NCBI RefSeq assembly: GCF_014641635.1
Contig: NZ_BMIC01000008.1
Location: 1-47,202 of the forward strand
Reading direction: 5' to 3'
Source of the DNA: Aquaticitalea lipolytica
GTDB lineage: Bacteria > Bacteroidota > Bacteroidia > Flavobacteriales > Flavobacteriaceae
Length of the DNA: 47,202 nucleotides
The notes below the pieces were generated by a model. That model saw only the letters and a program-made list of their open reading frames with translations, ran no database searches and was not told where the DNA came from. Positions within the stretch are counted from its first letter, which is position 1, and each line of letters starts with the position of its first letter. Position numbers and translations under genes: made by a program. Positions 1 through 8,112 of this stretch are shown in pieces.

Positions 1-3000
1 TCTTTACACTTAAATCTATACTCGTAAATCCATCTGGTACATTGTCATCACAAACACCTAATAACGTTGGAACTACTATAACTGGTAAAGGGTGGACAGT
101 AAATGTTACTAAACTAGATGAAGGACAAACTCCAGATGTAGTATATTCAACTGTATAAGATACTCCAGGTGTAGCATTTGTAACAGTTCCTGTTAGAACA
201 TCAATAACTGCAGCATCAGTAGGTATTGGATTAAAAGCAAAAGTACCACCTGTTACACCATTTATTGTAGCTGTAGCACCATCGCATGTTGGTGTCATAG
301 TAAATGACGAATCATCAGTAACAAGAACATTAAATGTTTGTGTACTAGATAATGGACAAACTCCAGATGTAGTATATTCAACTGTATAAGACGTGCCTGA
401 CGTTCCTCCTGTAACAGTTCCGGTTACAGAGTCAATCACTGCTGCATCTGTTGGAACTGGATTAAATGTAAATGTTCCTCCAGGTGTTCCTGTAACGGTT
501 GCTGTTGCTCCATCACATGTTGGTGTCATTGTAAATGAAGGGTCATCTGATGTTAATACTGTAACATTTTGAATACTACTAGCTGGACAAACTCCAGATG
601 TAGTATACTCTACAGTGTAAGTTGCAGCAGAAGTTCCTCCTGTTATTGTTCCTGTTGCAGCATTAATAACTGCTGCATCTGTTGGAACTGGATTAAATGC
701 AAAGGTTCCTCCTGGTGTTCCTGTAATGGTTGCTGTTGCTCCATCACATGTTGGTGTCATTGTAAATGATGCATCATCAACAGGAATTACTGTAAAGGTT
801 TGTGTGCTAACACTTGAGCAAACTCCAGATGTAGTATATTCAACCGTATAAGATACTCCTGATGCTCCACCTGTAACAGTACCTGTAACCGAATCAATTA
901 CAGCTGCATCTGTTGGAACTGGATCAAATGCAAAGGTTCCTCCAGGTGTTCCTGTAATTGTTGCTGTTGCTCCATCACATGTTGGTGTCATTGTAAATGA
1001 AGCATCATCAGTAATAAGAACATTAAATGTTTGTGTACTTGACAATGGGCAAATTCCTGTAGTTGTATATTCAACTGTATAAGATGCGCCAGATGTTCCA
1101 CCTGTAACTGTGCCTGTAACCGAATCAATTACAGCTGCATCTGTTGGAACTGGATTAAATGTAAAAGTTCCTCCTGGTGTTCCTGTAACTGTAGCTGTAG
1201 CCCCATCGCATGTTGGCGTCATTGTAAATGAAGCATCATCTGAAGGATTAATAATAAGGTTAAAAGCTGGAGTTAAAGAGACATTGTTACATAATGGGTC
1301 TCCAACTCTTTCTATTCTTACATAAATTGGTTGTGGATTACCAGTATTAGTATAAGGGCTTACTAATGCTCCTGTACTAGTATCTGCATCTGTAAATGAA
1401 GCATAATAAGTAACAATAAAATCTGTAGGTATTTGCGCTCCTAAAATCCCTGGCGTTTGGCTTTCCAAATTAAACTGGGCAAAACCATCATTTGATGGAT
1501 CATCACAAACCACCATATCTCCAACAGGGTTAATTGTTGGTTGGGATGTTATATTAAGAGTAAATGTTTCTGTTTCATAACAACCAGACGTCTGATACTC
1601 TATTCTTACATAAATAATTTGCCCATCTGTACCAACATAAGCTCCTGGTGTTGCAATAGGATTTGTATCAGCATCTGCATCTGCTTGAGTTTCATGATAA
1701 GTTACAACCAAATCAGCAGGCACTGGTGTTGGAGCCAACATAACTGGTGTGTTTTGTGTTAAATCAAAAATATAAGGTGGTGCACCTGGGTTACACAAAA
1801 ATAAATTATTTGGTTGATCATTAATAATTTCAGGAAGCACGTCAATACATACTTGCTCAGTGTATTCACAACCAAAATCATCTGTCACTCTATAGGTATA
1901 ACAATGTTGCCCTGCTGTTGCTGGCTGAACAGTTATAGTATTTCCTGTAGTATTAATAATAGAAGCATCAGCATCCCAACCTTCTGAAGTGATTACTGGT
2001 GTAAATGATAATTCTGGTGGCTGAATGTTTGGATCAAATGCCATTCCCCAAGAAAATATAAAACCATTATCAATAGCTAAATTGTCAACAACTCTAATAC
2101 ACCAATCACCATTTAGTGGGCTACCAACTAAATTAGCAAAAGATTGTTGTGGTAAATAAGTACCAGGAACTATTGAAGCAGAAGGTGGATTACTTCCTGC
2201 TATCATAGTAGGTCCATTAACTAATAAGGTTGTACCTGTCATTGAGAAACAGTAATCAGCACCAACACCTGGAGTATTTGAACCATCATCATTCGCTCCT
2301 CCCAAGTAGGTACCACCACCACCTGGGTAAGCCTTTAATATTGCTTGTTGACCATTTGGACTTATAATAGTAATTTGCAAATCACCAAGATATGAATGCT
2401 CCATATTAAGGCAAATATTAAGCAATTGGTTAGGATCTGTTAAGGTTTGGTTAGATTCAAAACAATCAACAGTAATGCAAGTTTGGTATACAGCTCCTGA
2501 ACCATCAGGTAAGAAAGTAGTTCCACTAACAGGTGGTGTACAATCATTAATAAACTCTACAGGATTTACTACTCCTGTAATAGTTGTAGTATCTCCATAA
2601 CAAATTGTGGATTGAGCTGCTTGTGTACCAGTAAAATCTGGTTCGGTTCCAACCTGTATAACCTGATTAATTAAATTTGTATTTGTACACCCTAATGGAT
2701 CTATAGATGTATTAGTATCTCTAATATTTAAATTTACAATATATACTCCAGGGTTAGGATAAGAAAATGTTGCCGTTTGACCTGCAACTGTATTCCCATC
2801 ACCTAAATCCCACTCATAAGTTGCACCTGTACCATCTACAGAAAATATCCCACTTCCGGAAAGTGTAATTGGGTCATTTGGACAAACTCTAATATAACCA
2901 TCTCCATTAGGAGCTGGTGATGCAGAGTCTAATTGTGAATTAATCGTTTGACAAGGTGTTAAACAAGACATGGTTGCTGCCCAACCTGTAGTTGTTCCAG

Positions 3001-3382
3001 AACCATTAGATATAAACTCAATAGTTAAACATCCTGTTGGGTTTGTAGGTGTAGCACTAACAAAGCCTGGATTATTTGCTGCTCCACCTCCAGAAAATGT
3101 TCCAAAAGGGTTGGCTGCTGTACTATCTCCATCATAAATAGTCATAGTATCAGCATTAAGCTGTGTATTAAATGCAGTAAAATCTAGTTGCATTAATTGT
3201 CCAGGATTTTCTGGGCATATTGTAAGTATAAAATTCTCATTACTACTGTAGTTTCCTCCACTACCACCAGAGTCGTAAAAAACACCAGAACAACGATTTA
3301 CTGTTCCGTTTTGCATTAATACATCTTGAGAGAATGTAATATATGTACTTAAAAATAGGAGTATAAGTGTAATTTTTTTCAT
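1..3382 (-). CDS. giant secreted multi-domain surface protein, N-terminal 1127 residues (C-terminus outside window)
   Basis: Read on the minus strand, the frame is open from an ATG at 3382 to the window edge. It starts with a signal peptide ending TFSQ. Visible parts, in order: a CUB-like region with paired Cys (about 28-140); a PKD-type domain with the motif YEWDLGDGN (about 150-225); a proprotein-convertase P-domain-like region (about 290-450) with LGDLQITIISPNG and NGDWCIRVVDN; two YVR-type modules (about 528-690) with VTYH/VTYY and IYVRIE; then five 77-residue tandem repeats (about 714-1098), each with FTMTPTCDGATAT and a PTDAAVI segment. This is the usual build of flavobacterial adhesins or gliding-associated proteins exported by type IX secretion, but the C-terminal sorting domain that would prove it is off the window. 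It starts 17 bases after the small secreted gene at 3400-3876, so the two are probably one operon. Function beyond surface location is inferred. Confidence 0.88.
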   Translation of the reverse strand, partial: MKKITLILLFLSTYITFSQDVLMQNGTVNRCSGVFYDSGGSGGNYSSNENFILTICPENPGQLMQLDFTAFNTQLNADTMTIYDGDSTAANPFGTFSGGGAANNPGFVSATPTNPTGCLTIEFISNGSGTTTGWAATMSCLTPCQTINSQLDSASPAPNGDGYIRVCPNDPITLSGSGIFSVDGTGATYEWDLGDGNTVAGQTATFSYPNPGVYIVNLNIRDTNTSIDPLGCTNTNLINQVIQVGTEPDFTGTQAAQSTICYGDTTTITGVVNPVEFINDCTPPVSGTTFLPDGSGAVYQTCITVDCFESNQTLTDPNQLLNICLNMEHSYLGDLQITIISPNGQQAILKAYPGGGGTYLGGANDDGSNTPGVGADYCFSMTGTTLLVNGPTMIAGSNPPSASIVPGTYLPQQSFANLVGSPLNGDWCIRVVDNLAIDNGFIFSWGMAFDPNIQPPELSFTPVITSEGWDADASIINTTGNTITVQPATAGQHCYTYRVTDDFGCEYTEQVCIDVLPEIINDQPNNLFLCNPGAPPYIFDLTQNTPVMLAPTPVPADLVVTYHETQADADADTNPIATPGAYVGTDGQIIYVRIEYQTSGCYETETFTLNITSQPTINPVGDMVVCDDPSNDGFAQFNLESQTPGILGAQIPTDFIVTYYASFTDADTSTGALVSPYTNTGNPQPIYVRIERVGDPLCNNVSLTPAFNLIINPSDDASFTMTPTCDGATATVTGTPGGTFTFNPVPTDAAVIDSVTGTVTGGTSGASYTVEYTTTGICPLSSTQTFNVLITDDASFTMTPTCDGATATITGTPGGTFAFDPVPTDAAVIDSVTGTVTGGASGVSYTVEYTTSGVCSSVSTQTFTVIPVDDASFTMTPTCDGATATITGTPGGTFAFNPVPTDAAVINAATGTITGGTSAATYTVEYTTSGVCPASSIQNVTVLTSDDPSFTMTPTCDGATATVTGTPGGTFTFNPVPTDAAVIDSVTGTVTGGTSGTSYTVEYTTSGVCPLSSTQTFNVLVTDDSSFTMTPTCDGATATINGVTGGTFAFNPIPTDAAVIDVLTGTVTNATPGVSYTVEYTTSGVCPSSSLVTFTVHPLPVIVVPTLLGVCDDNVPDGFTSIDLSVK
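88..1242 (-). repeat. five tandem 231-bp (77-residue) repeats inside the surface protein gene
   Basis: The segment encoding CDGATAT recurs at about 279, 510, 741, 972 and 1203, an exact 231-base period. The three inner copies share long identical stretches, while the two outer copies have more synonymous differences. The repeats encode Ig-like or beta-sandwich modules with conserved Cys (PTCDG and SGVC). Confidence 0.9.
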
Positions 3383-3399
3383 TATCAATGCTTTATAGT

Positions 3400-3876
3400 T
3401 TATTGATGTTGAGACAAGATTATAATATAGTAATTCGAATTATCAACTCTATACATAGCTGATTCCTTTGAATAAAAGTTAAAATTATATTTCAAAGGAT
3501 TAAATGATTCAGGATTAAATGAAGCATCTCTAATAATATTTGGTGAATAATAGTCGAACAAAGGCACTTCAGATAACAAAGTGCATTTTTTTAGAGATTC
3601 GCCAGCTTTTATTGGATTAATTATCACTCTATTACGTAAAATGTTTTTTATATCCTTAACTCTTTGTGGGTGGTTTAAAACATCCTCTTGTGTTTTATCT
3701 CCATAAACTTCTTTAATTTGATTCAATTCTTTTGTTGTTAATGGAGCATTAACATTTGGGTTGTATTTAACTAATTGAAGTGGTTGTTTATAGTCTGATT
3801 TCGATTGCGAAAAGCCGTAACTAGACACTAAAACGCACAAAACAAGCACTAAACGTAATTGAGTATTTATTTTCAT
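3400..3876 (-). CDS. small secreted protein of unknown function
   Basis: 158 residues, with a signal peptide ending YGFSQ at about residue 24. The mature part is mixed polar/hydrophobic, with no motif I recognise; it contains an LTTKELNQIKEVYGD segment and ends in a Tyr/Ile-rich stretch. It lies 17 bases upstream of the giant surface protein gene on the same strand, so it is probably the first gene of a two-gene operon and may act with that protein. A weak -7-like TAAATTTC lies at 3903-3910 on the minus strand. I cannot assign a function; location in the periplasm or at the surface is inferred from the signal peptide. Confidence 0.8.
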   Translation of the reverse strand: MKINTQLRLVLVLCVLVSSYGFSQSKSDYKQPLQLVKYNPNVNAPLTTKELNQIKEVYGDKTQEDVLNHPQRVKDIKNILRNRVIINPIKAGESLKKCTLLSEVPLFDYYSPNIIRDASFNPESFNPLKYNFNFYSKESAMYRVDNSNYYIIILSQHQ

Positions 3877-4027
3877 TGCTCTTTTATTAATTTTTAAGAT
3901 GTGAAATTTAAGAAAATTTTAATAACTAAACTGTTAATATGTTAATGATATTAACAAACATATAGTTTAACTATATAACATTTCAAATTAAAAAATTCCT
4001 ACCTAGCAAATGAATATTTTTAATGCT

Positions 4028-4035
4028 TATCTTTG
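4028..4035 (+). promoter_or_regulatory. folE promoter, -7 element TATCTTTG
   Basis: Exact match to the Bacteroidetes TAnnTTTG -7 element, 37 bases before the folE ATG, which gives a leader of about 30 bases. I see no clear TTG -33 element at the right distance. Confidence 0.6.
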
Positions 4036-4072
4036 CAATCTGTTAATTTAAAGTTCATTTAGATTTAAAAAA

Positions 4073-4750
4073 ATGAAAATAGAAAAAGATATAGAAAATT
4101 TTGAATCCTTAGGAAACAATCATATTGGTACATCTTCAGATACACCTTTACGTGAAGATGCTTTTAAACTCACTAACGATGAGAAGATTGATATTATTAA
4201 AGACGATGTTCGTCATATCATGGAAACATTAGGTTTAGACCTAACTGATGATAGCTTAAAAGGTACACCAATGCGTGTGGCTAAAATGTTTGTGAAAGAA
4301 ATTTTTGGAGGATTGAGCCCAGAAAAAAAACCAAGCGCTTCTACTTTTGACAACAAATACAAATATGGTGAAATGTTAGTTGAAAAAAACATTACTGTGT
4401 ATTCAACTTGCGAGCATCACTTATTACCAATAGTTGGAAAAGCTCATGTAGCTTACATTTCTAACGGAACAGTTGTAGGGCTTTCAAAAATGAATAGAAT
4501 AGTTGATTACTATGCAAAACGTCCACAAGTACAAGAGCGTTTAACAATTCAAATTGTAAAAGAATTACAAAAAGTTTTAAATACTGATGATGTAGCTTGT
4601 GTTATAGATGCTAAACATTTATGTGTAAACTCTAGAGGCATTAGAGATGTAGATAGTAGTACAGTAACATCAGAATTTGGTGGAAAATTTAAAGAAAAGG
4701 AAACAAGAAGAGAGTTTTTAGATTATATAAAATTAGATACTTCTTTTTAA
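4073..4750 (+). CDS. folE: GTP cyclohydrolase I
   Basis: Converts GTP to 7,8-dihydroneopterin triphosphate, the first step of tetrahydrofolate synthesis and the source for queuosine precursors; cytosolic homodecamer. 225 residues, normal for the family. The active-site block is clear: STCEHHLLPIVGKAHVAYI gives zinc ligands Cys113 and His116, and KHLCVNSRGI gives the third ligand Cys184. GLSKMNRIVDYYAKRPQVQE and the C-terminal SSTVTSEFGG are also family signatures. The first 35 residues are an extra charged lead, common in flavobacterial copies. It is followed 35 bases later by cysS on the same strand. QueE, which acts later in the 7-deazaguanine pathway, is encoded at 18924-19556. Confidence 0.97.
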   Translation: MKIEKDIENFESLGNNHIGTSSDTPLREDAFKLTNDEKIDIIKDDVRHIMETLGLDLTDDSLKGTPMRVAKMFVKEIFGGLSPEKKPSASTFDNKYKYGEMLVEKNITVYSTCEHHLLPIVGKAHVAYISNGTVVGLSKMNRIVDYYAKRPQVQERLTIQIVKELQKVLNTDDVACVIDAKHLCVNSRGIRDVDSSTVTSEFGGKFKEKETRREFLDYIKLDTSF

Positions 4751-4785
4751 AATTCTTTTAAATTTACAAAAACGAACATATACCA

Positions 4786-6267
4786 ATGCAGCTTTATAAT
4801 CAACACACTATAAATTTATACAATTCATTAACTGGAGAAAAAGAAACATTTAAGCCTATACATGAAGGTTATGTAGGTATGTATGTTTGTGGACCTACAG
4901 TTTATAGTAATGTACATTTAGGAAACGTAAGAACCTTTATGTCATTTGATATGATTTTTCGTTATTTTAAACATTTAGGTTATAAGGTTAGATATGTAAG
5001 AAACATTACTGATGCTGGCCATTTAGAAAACGATGCTGATGTTGGTGAAGATCGTATTGCTAAAAAAGCACGTTTAGAAGAAATTGAACCTATGGAAGTT
5101 GTACAACGTTATACTGTCGATTTTCATAACATACTTAACACATTTAATTTTCTACCACCTAGTATTGAGCCAACAGCTACAGGTCATATTATTGAGCAAA
5201 TTGAAATTATTAAAAACATAATTGAAAAAGGTTTAGCTTATGAGGTTAATGGCTCTGTATATTTCGATGTTTTAAAGTATAATAAAACTAAGCAATACGG
5301 AATTTTAAGTAAGCGTAATGTTGAAGATTTAATTCACAACACACGTGAACTTGATGGACAGAGCGACAAAAAAAATCCGCAAGATTTTGCACTTTGGAAA
5401 AAAGCCGAACCGCAACACATTATGCGTTGGCCTTCTCCATGGAGCGACGGATTTCCTGGTTGGCATTTAGAGTGTACTGCAATGAGCACTAAATATCTAG
5501 GCGAGCATTTTGACATACATGGTGGTGGAATGGATTTAAAATTCCCGCATCACGAATGTGAAATTGCCCAAGCCGAAGCATGTAATAATCAAGCTCCTGT
5601 AAACTATTGGATGCATGCCAATATGCTGATTATGAATGGTAAAAAAATGGCGAAATCGACAGGCAATTTTATTTTACCAAACGAAATATTTTCTGGAGAT
5701 AATCCGCATATCACAAAAGCCTATGCTCCAAGTGTAGCGCGTTTCTTTATGTTGCAAGCTCACTACAGAAGCGTTTTAGATTTTACAAATAACGGATTAT
5801 TAGCAAGCGAAAAAGGGTTTTATCGTTTAATGGATGCCATTAATATTCTTGATGAATTAAAGCCTTCAACTACATCTACTTTTGATATTTCAGATTGGAA
5901 ACAAAAGTGCTATGACGCCATGAACGATGATTTTAATTCGCCAATGGTTATTGCTAACCTATTTGAAGCTGTTAAATACATCAATCAAATTAAAGACGGA
6001 AGTGCTACAATCACAAAAGAAGATTTGGCAACTCTAAAAAACACTATTAATGCTTTTGTGTTTGATATTTTAGGATTGGTTAATGTTACAAAAGCAGATA
6101 CAGGTACTGATAAACTTTCAGGAGCAGTTGAACTTTTAATACAATTACGACAAGAAGCTAGAGCAAATAAAGATTTTGCTATGTCAGATAAAATACGTGA
6201 CGAACTTGCTGCTAAAGGTATACAGTTAAATGATGGTAAAGAAGGCACAACATTCTCGACTAATTAG
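4786..6267 (+). CDS. cysS: cysteine--tRNA ligase
   Basis: Class I cysteinyl-tRNA synthetase, charging tRNA-Cys in the cytosol. 493 residues, near the usual length. The N-terminal zinc ligand Cys35 sits in YVCGPTVY; the HIGH-type motif is HLGN at 44-47; the ECTAMS and [11 protein letters not shown] segments carry the other zinc ligands; the KMSKS-type motif is KMAKS at 287-291. The C-terminal DALR-type helical region includes [18 protein letters not shown]. yidD starts two bases after its stop codon, so the two are translationally linked. Confidence 0.97.
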   Translation: MQLYNQHTINLYNSLTGEKETFKPIHEGYVGMYVCGPTVYSNVHLGNVRTFMSFDMIFRYFKHLGYKVRYVRNITDAGHLENDADVGEDRIAKKARLEEIEPMEVVQRYTVDFHNILNTFNFLPPSIEPTATGHIIEQIEIIKNIIEKGLAYEVNGSVYFDVLKYNKTKQYGILSKRNVEDLIHNTRELDGQSDKKNPQDFALWKKAEPQHIMRWPSPWSDGFPGWHLECTAMSTKYLGEHFDIHGGGMDLKFPHHECEIAQAEACNNQAPVNYWMHANMLIMNGKKMAKSTGNFILPNEIFSGDNPHITKAYAPSVARFFMLQAHYRSVLDFTNNGLLASEKGFYRLMDAINILDELKPSTTSTFDISDWKQKCYDAMNDDFNSPMVIANLFEAVKYINQIKDGSATITKEDLATLKNTINAFVFDILGLVNVTKADTGTDKLSGAVELLIQLRQEARANKDFAMSDKIRDELAAKGIQLNDGKEGTTFSTN

Positions 6268-6269
6268 TC

Positions 6270-6503
6270 ATGAAAAAAATTCTGATTGCACCATTCTTAC
6301 TATTAATTAAAGCTTATCAGTTATTTATATCGCCATTAACACCTGCAACATGCAGATTTCAACCAACATGCTCTCATTACACTAAAGAAGCGTTAGAAAA
6401 ACACGGTTTGTTTAGAGGAGGATGGCTAGCATTAAAACGAATTTTTAGTTGTCATCCTTGGGGTAAAAGTGGTTACGATCCTGTGCCTGAAAAGAAAAAA
6501 TAA
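6270..6503 (+). CDS. yidD: membrane protein insertion efficiency factor YidD
   Basis: 77-residue YidD-family protein that helps YidC/SecYEG insert inner-membrane proteins. The N-terminal amphipathic helix is followed by LINKAYQ-type residues ([11 protein letters not shown]) and the conserved Cys/His core [16 protein letters not shown], then [17 protein letters not shown]. It starts two bases after cysS. The close link to cysS, and to lgt downstream, fits a small membrane-biogenesis group. Family membership is clear; the exact role is from knowledge of homologues. Confidence 0.95.
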   Translation: MKKILIAPFLLLIKAYQLFISPLTPATCRFQPTCSHYTKEALEKHGLFRGGWLALKRIFSCHPWGKSGYDPVPEKKK

Positions 6504-6510
6504 ACTTTTT

Positions 6511-6631
6511 GGCGTTACACACAACTGTGTGTCGTGCTTTTGCAACTCGCTTTTTCAGCCCTATTATTCCGCTTTACAATGCAAAATTAAAGACTGAAAA
6601 GAGCTCAAACATTTTGCTCAATCACTAACGC
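6511..6631. repeat. intergenic palindromic repeat element between yidD and lgt
   Basis: A 121-base element bounded by inverted ends, GGCGTTA at 6511-6517 and TAACGC at 6626-6631. Inside are a hairpin ACACACA (6517-6523) / TGTGTGT (6526-6532) and a longer-range pair CTTTTTCAG (6550-6558) / CTGAAAAG (6594-6601). From memory, this GGCGTTA...TAACGC layout resembles a dispersed non-coding repeat common between flavobacterial genes. It may also act as an mRNA 3' structure after yidD. No second copy is present in this window. Confidence 0.5.
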
Positions 6632-6719
6632 AAAACTTAAAGCTTTTGTAAAATTTAAATCTATCTAACATAAATACTCTTCAAAATAGTATATTTACCT
6701 AACAATAAAAGATTACTAA

Positions 6720-7550
6720 ATGCACGCATTAAAATTTGTCTGGGATCCATCTAAAGGAATTGAAATTTTTGGCTTTTTCACTTTACATTACTATAGTGTA
6801 ATGTGGATAATTGCATTCATAATTGGTTTTTACATTATGAAGCGTATTTACAAAAACGAAAACCAAACAGACGAATCATTAGATTCCTTATTTATTTATT
6901 CTGTTTTAGGTATTATGCTTGGTGCGAGATTAGGCCATGTATTGTTTTACCAACGAGAACTTATATCTGAAGATTTTTTTAGCATCTTTTTACCATTTAG
7001 CTTTAAAGGTGGTTTTGAATTTACAGGCTTTCAAGGATTAGCTAGTCATGGTGCAGCTATTGCAATGATTATATCGATGTACTTATATAATAAAAAAGTA
7101 CTGCATAAAACTGTACTCTGGATTTTAGACCGAGTTGTTGTTCCTGTAGCATTAGGAGCTGTATTTGTTAGATTAGGAAACTTTATTAACTCAGAAATAG
7201 TAGGAAAACCAACAGGAACAGATTTTGGCGTAATATTCGTCCAAAATGGTGAAAATTTTGCTAGACATCCTGCACAACTCTATGAAGCATTTAGTTATGT
7301 ATTTGTGTTTTTAATATTGTTTTATTTCTACTGGAAAACTAAAAAAAGCGAACAGGAAGGCTTCTTATTCGGACTGTTTTTAGTACTACTTTGGGCAATT
7401 CGTTTTTGTGTTGAATTTGTTAAAGAACCACAAGGAGAAGAGTACCTTACTGCTGGAAGTTTAAATACAGGGCAACTATTAAGTATTCCGTTTATACTAA
7501 TTGGTCTTTACTTTATGTTTTTTTATAAGCCAAAAGCTAAACTTGCTTAA
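6720..7550 (+). CDS. lgt: prolipoprotein diacylglyceryl transferase
   Basis: Inner-membrane enzyme that moves diacylglycerol from phosphatidylglycerol to the lipobox Cys of prelipoproteins, the first step of lipoprotein maturation. 276 residues with about seven membrane segments. The Lgt signature appears as VRLGNFINSEIVGKPTG (Arg151, Asn154, Glu159), with the essential His region at GLASHGA (His110) and the ARLGHVLFY motif at 69-77. The stop overlaps the ATG of the DUF192 lipoprotein gene by one base (TAATG), so they are co-translated. A near-consensus -7 element TATATTTA lies at 6690-6697. Confidence 0.96.
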   Translation: MHALKFVWDPSKGIEIFGFFTLHYYSVMWIIAFIIGFYIMKRIYKNENQTDESLDSLFIYSVLGIMLGARLGHVLFYQRELISEDFFSIFLPFSFKGGFEFTGFQGLASHGAAIAMIISMYLYNKKVLHKTVLWILDRVVVPVALGAVFVRLGNFINSEIVGKPTGTDFGVIFVQNGENFARHPAQLYEAFSYVFVFLILFYFYWKTKKSEQEGFLFGLFLVLLWAIRFCVEFVKEPQGEEYLTAGSLNTGQLLSIPFILIGLYFMFFYKPKAKLA

Positions 7551-8035
7551 TGAAAAATAGAAACCTTAAAATAATTTCAGTAATTACTTTAGGTCTGTTA
7601 TGCTTAAATATGTCTTCATGTAAAGACGACAAAAAAACAGTAAAGCCAGTAGTCATTAAATTTAAAAAAGAAGGTGAACTCACCTTAAAAAAAGCAAACG
7701 ATTCAGTAATTAAAACTATTGATATTGAAATTGCAGATGACGACTACCAGACGCAAACAGGATTAATGTATAGAGACTCAATGGAAGAGCATCAAGGTAT
7801 GTTGTTTGTTTTTCCAAAAGCAGACTATCATTATTTTTATATGAAGAACACTAAAATACCATTAGATATTATTTATATAGATGCCAATAAAACAATTGTA
7901 AGTTTTCAGAAAAACGCAAAACCTTTTGACGAAAACTCATTACCATCTGAAAAGCCTGCAAAATATGTGCTTGAAATTAACGCAGGTTTATCTGATAAAT
8001 GGAATTTAGAAGTTGGTGATAAGATTGCTTATTAA
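7550..8035 (+). CDS. DUF192 family lipoprotein
   Basis: 161 residues. The signal peptide ends in the lipobox-like MSSC, so Cys24 is probably lipidated. The DUF192 domain spans about 55-160, with QTGLMYRDSMEEHQGMLFVF, FYMKNTKIPLDIIYID and the C-terminal YVLEINAG segment. DUF192 proteins are small beta-barrel domains of unknown biochemical role. It overlaps lgt by one base; being a predicted lipoprotein itself, it is a likely Lgt substrate, but that link is only inference. A bidirectional terminator follows. Confidence 0.92.
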   Translation: MKNRNLKIISVITLGLLCLNMSSCKDDKKTVKPVVIKFKKEGELTLKKANDSVIKTIDIEIADDDYQTQTGLMYRDSMEEHQGMLFVFPKADYHYFYMKNTKIPLDIIYIDANKTIVSFQKNAKPFDENSLPSEKPAKYVLEINAGLSDKWNLEVGDKIAY

Positions 8036-8063
8036 AACTACTTCATCAAAAATATTATAAAAC

Positions 8064-8094
8064 AAAAAAACCACTTCTTTCGAAGTGGTTTTTT
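8064..8094. terminator. bidirectional intrinsic terminator between the DUF192 gene and secDF
   Basis: Stem CCACTTC (8071-8077) / GAAGTGG (8082-8088) with loop TTTC, flanked by an A-run on the left and a T-run on the right. It therefore has a U-tract in both directions and serves both convergent genes. Confidence 0.9.
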
Positions 8095-8112
8095 AATATT
8101 AATACATATGTA

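Noticed and set aside
88-1242. Regular spacing as a possible CRISPR array
   Set aside because: The period is 231 bases with the whole unit conserved and in frame; there are no short repeats with unique spacers.
569-1762. Open frames on the plus strand inside the repeat region
   Set aside because: They are antisense to the surface protein gene; their Cys/Ser-rich translations come from repeat codons read in the wrong frame.
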